From contig JASUTF010000003.1 of NCBI GenBank assembly GCA_030445695.1, positions 1 to 47,787 on the forward strand: a DNA stretch of 47,787 bases. The letters run 5' to 3'. Within the stretch, counting starts at the first letter, position 1. Each line of letters opens with the position of its first letter. The notes beneath the pieces were generated by a model that ran no database searches, was not told the origin of the DNA, and saw only the letters and a program-made list of their open reading frames with translations. The stretch is from Candidatus Iainarchaeum sp. Lineage in GTDB: Archaea; Iainarchaeota; Iainarchaeia; JAADDC01. Positions 46,880-47,787 of this stretch are shown here, piece by piece. Made by a program: the position numbers and the translations under genes.

Positions 46880-47456
46880 TATTCTTATTCCCCTCCGAAA
46901 TCTTTTTGATAACGGTCTTCCCGCGGGGGTTCGGCACTATTTTTACCTTCCAGTCCCTGAACTCCTGCTCCAGTTCTTTCCCCCCGAACAACCTGTCCAG
47001 GAATATTGCAAGGGCGGCGATCTCGCTGTGCGGCTGGTTACCCACAGCCACGTTGTAGTCCGCCAGCTCGTAGACCTCCCTCGGGACCTTTTCCGCCCCA
47101 ACCACCACGAGGATGTCCTTCTCCCCCTCTGCCTTTATCCTCTGAACCGCCTCGTTCACTGGCATCCCGTACATGGTGAGGTGGACGATGATACCCCCCC
47201 TCTCCTTCCAGTCACGTATGGTTTTGCGCCAGGAATCCGTGTATGTTATGTAGAATGGTCCCCCCCACCTCTCCGTCACGTCTCGCCAGGTTTTCAGCAC
47301 GTTCTCGTCCCTCTCACCCGCCAGTATGATGCCGTCCGCCCCGAAGGCCCTCGCGACAAGGCCCACGTGCGTCGTTACCCTCTTGTCGCGGTCCTTCCTA
47401 TGGCCGAGCCGCAGCACGTAGATCGTATCTATCCCCCCTTTCAGGCACGATTGCAC
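46854..47456 (-). CDS. trm56: tRNA (cytidine(56)-2'-O)-methyltransferase Trm56
   Basis: SPOUT methyltransferase that methylates C56 in the T-loop of archaeal t[23 protein letters not shown] close to the N-terminus is the family signature, followed by [37 protein letters not shown] and [18 protein letters not shown], the last being the trefoil-knot SAM site. The frame begins at GTG 47456 ([18 protein letters not shown]), 11 residues further up than usual for the family; no ATG lies nearer. It overlaps the beta-CASP gene by 59 nt. Typical length. Confidence 0.93.
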   Translation of the reverse strand: MQSCLKGGIDTIYVLRLGHRKDRDKRVTTHVGLVARAFGADGIILAGERDENVLKTWRDVTERWGGPFYITYTDSWRKTIRDWKERGGIIVHLTMYGMPVNEAVQRIKAEGEKDILVVVGAEKVPREVYELADYNVAVGNQPHSEIAALAIFLDRLFGGKELEQEFRDWKVKIVPNPRGKTVIKKISEGNKNNGSDPPAH

Positions 47457-47787
47457 CGTAGCCCTTCTTTTCCAGCTCTCCGGCGAACTCCACTGCCTTA
47501 TCAGGATCCCCGTGGACCACGAACACCGTTTCCGGGTCGGAGGACCGCACGTAGTTCATCAGGTCGTTGTAGTCACCGTGGGCACTGAACTTCGCCGTGT
47601 ATACCGCGCATTTCACGGGTATTTCCTCACCGTCTATTGTTATCGTCTCCGCACCGTCCTGCAGTTCCCGTCCAAGCGTCCCCTCTGCCTGGTAGCCCAC
47701 CAGGATGACCGTGCTCTCCGGTTCCCTTGCGATGTGCTTCAGGTAGCGTATAGCCGGCCCCCCCGTCAGCATGCCCGATGTCGTCAC
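47398..47787 (-). CDS. Beta-CASP metallo-beta-lactamase ribonuclease (C-terminal part only)
   Basis: C-terminal 129 residues of a beta-CASP nuclease; the N-terminal catalytic part is beyond the right edge. Visible motifs are [30 protein letters not shown] (beta-CASP motif A region), [12 protein letters not shown] (motif B, with the His) and VVHGDPDKA (motif C). No KH-domain or helical extension follows. This fits the archaeal CPSF-like aCPSF2 or RNase J-type groups; the part seen cannot decide between them. The 3' end overlaps the Trm56 gene by 59 nt. Confidence 0.88.
   Translation of the reverse strand: MTTSGMLTGGPAIRYLKHIAREPESTVILVGYQAEGTLGRELQDGAETITIDGEEIPVKCAVYTAKFSAHGDYNDLMNYVRSSDPETVFVVHGDPDKAVEFAGELEKKGYGAIVPERGDRYDLRAAARP

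Noticed and set aside
46701-47588. Plus-strand frame of 295 codons
   Set aside because: Antisense to TFE, Trm56 and the beta-CASP gene, each with clear motifs.

Overview
The window is archaeal chromosome, most likely from a euryarchaeote-grade lineage. The marker genes are archaeal: aIF2-alpha, S27e, TFE, two PCNA clamps, GINS, PriS/PriL primase, Orc1/Cdc6, TmcA, Trm56, TYW1, DPH6, DTD2, a geranylgeranyl reductase and archaeal-type LeuRS. Most genes are leaderless: an A+T-rich TATA-like box lies about 23-28 nt before the start codon, and GTG or TTG starts are common. Coding DNA is moderately G+C-rich, while the main non-coding stretch (42.2-42.9 kb) is A+T-rich. I cannot name the species.

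Region 1 (1-5.2 kb, minus strand) is a compact replication/translation block that reads OB-fold protein, PCNA, PCNA, PriL, PriS, GINS, S27e, aIF2-alpha, mostly with overlapping ATGA junctions. Region 2 (5.2-21.7 kb) alternates short divergent and convergent units: a KaiC-like ATPase, a GT-C-like membrane glycosyltransferase, Orc1/Cdc6, ASCH and TmcA, a tiny acidic tryptophan-rich protein, a second primase-like protein, an Lhr helicase, DTD2, a RecJ/GAN-type DHH nuclease, AMMECR1 and several small membrane or unknown proteins. Region 3 (21.7-26 kb) has a wHTH regulator, a small zinc protein, a secreted beta-sandwich protein, a six-TM protein, and TYW1, MTA/SAH deaminase and DPH6 (modification and salvage).

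Region 4 (26-36.4 kb) has an unknown helical protein, a Ca2+-type P-ATPase followed by a membrane-anchored six-cysteine protein, three FlaF/FlaG-like filament proteins (one carrying DUF2341 and LamG domains), a metallo-beta-lactamase-fold hydrolase, a GNAT enzyme, a geranylgeranyl reductase with its ferredoxin, and an unknown gene pair split by one in-frame TGA. Region 5 (36.4-42.2 kb) has leuS with a leader, an HD protein, a CTP-dependent lipid-kinase-like protein, a probably frameshifted unknown gene and a small secreted protein. Region 6 (42.2-46.3 kb) is accessory in character: A+T-rich spacers with a repeated TACATAACGC-type motif around a MarR-like regulator, a PRC-barrel protein and an unknown protein, then two pilin-like and two membrane proteins. 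Region 7 (46.3 kb to the end) returns to core genes: TFE, Trm56 and the C-terminal part of a beta-CASP nuclease.

The most notable observations are the geometry of the divergent promoters (start-to-start spacing of 51-52 nt six times, with one TATA-like element in the middle, and 31 nt twice with interlocked boxes), a PriL with no cysteines and hence no Fe-S cluster, a second archaeo-eukaryotic-primase-like gene, the repeated operator-like motif at 42.2-43.9 kb, and two unknown genes interrupted by a stop codon or a frameshift.
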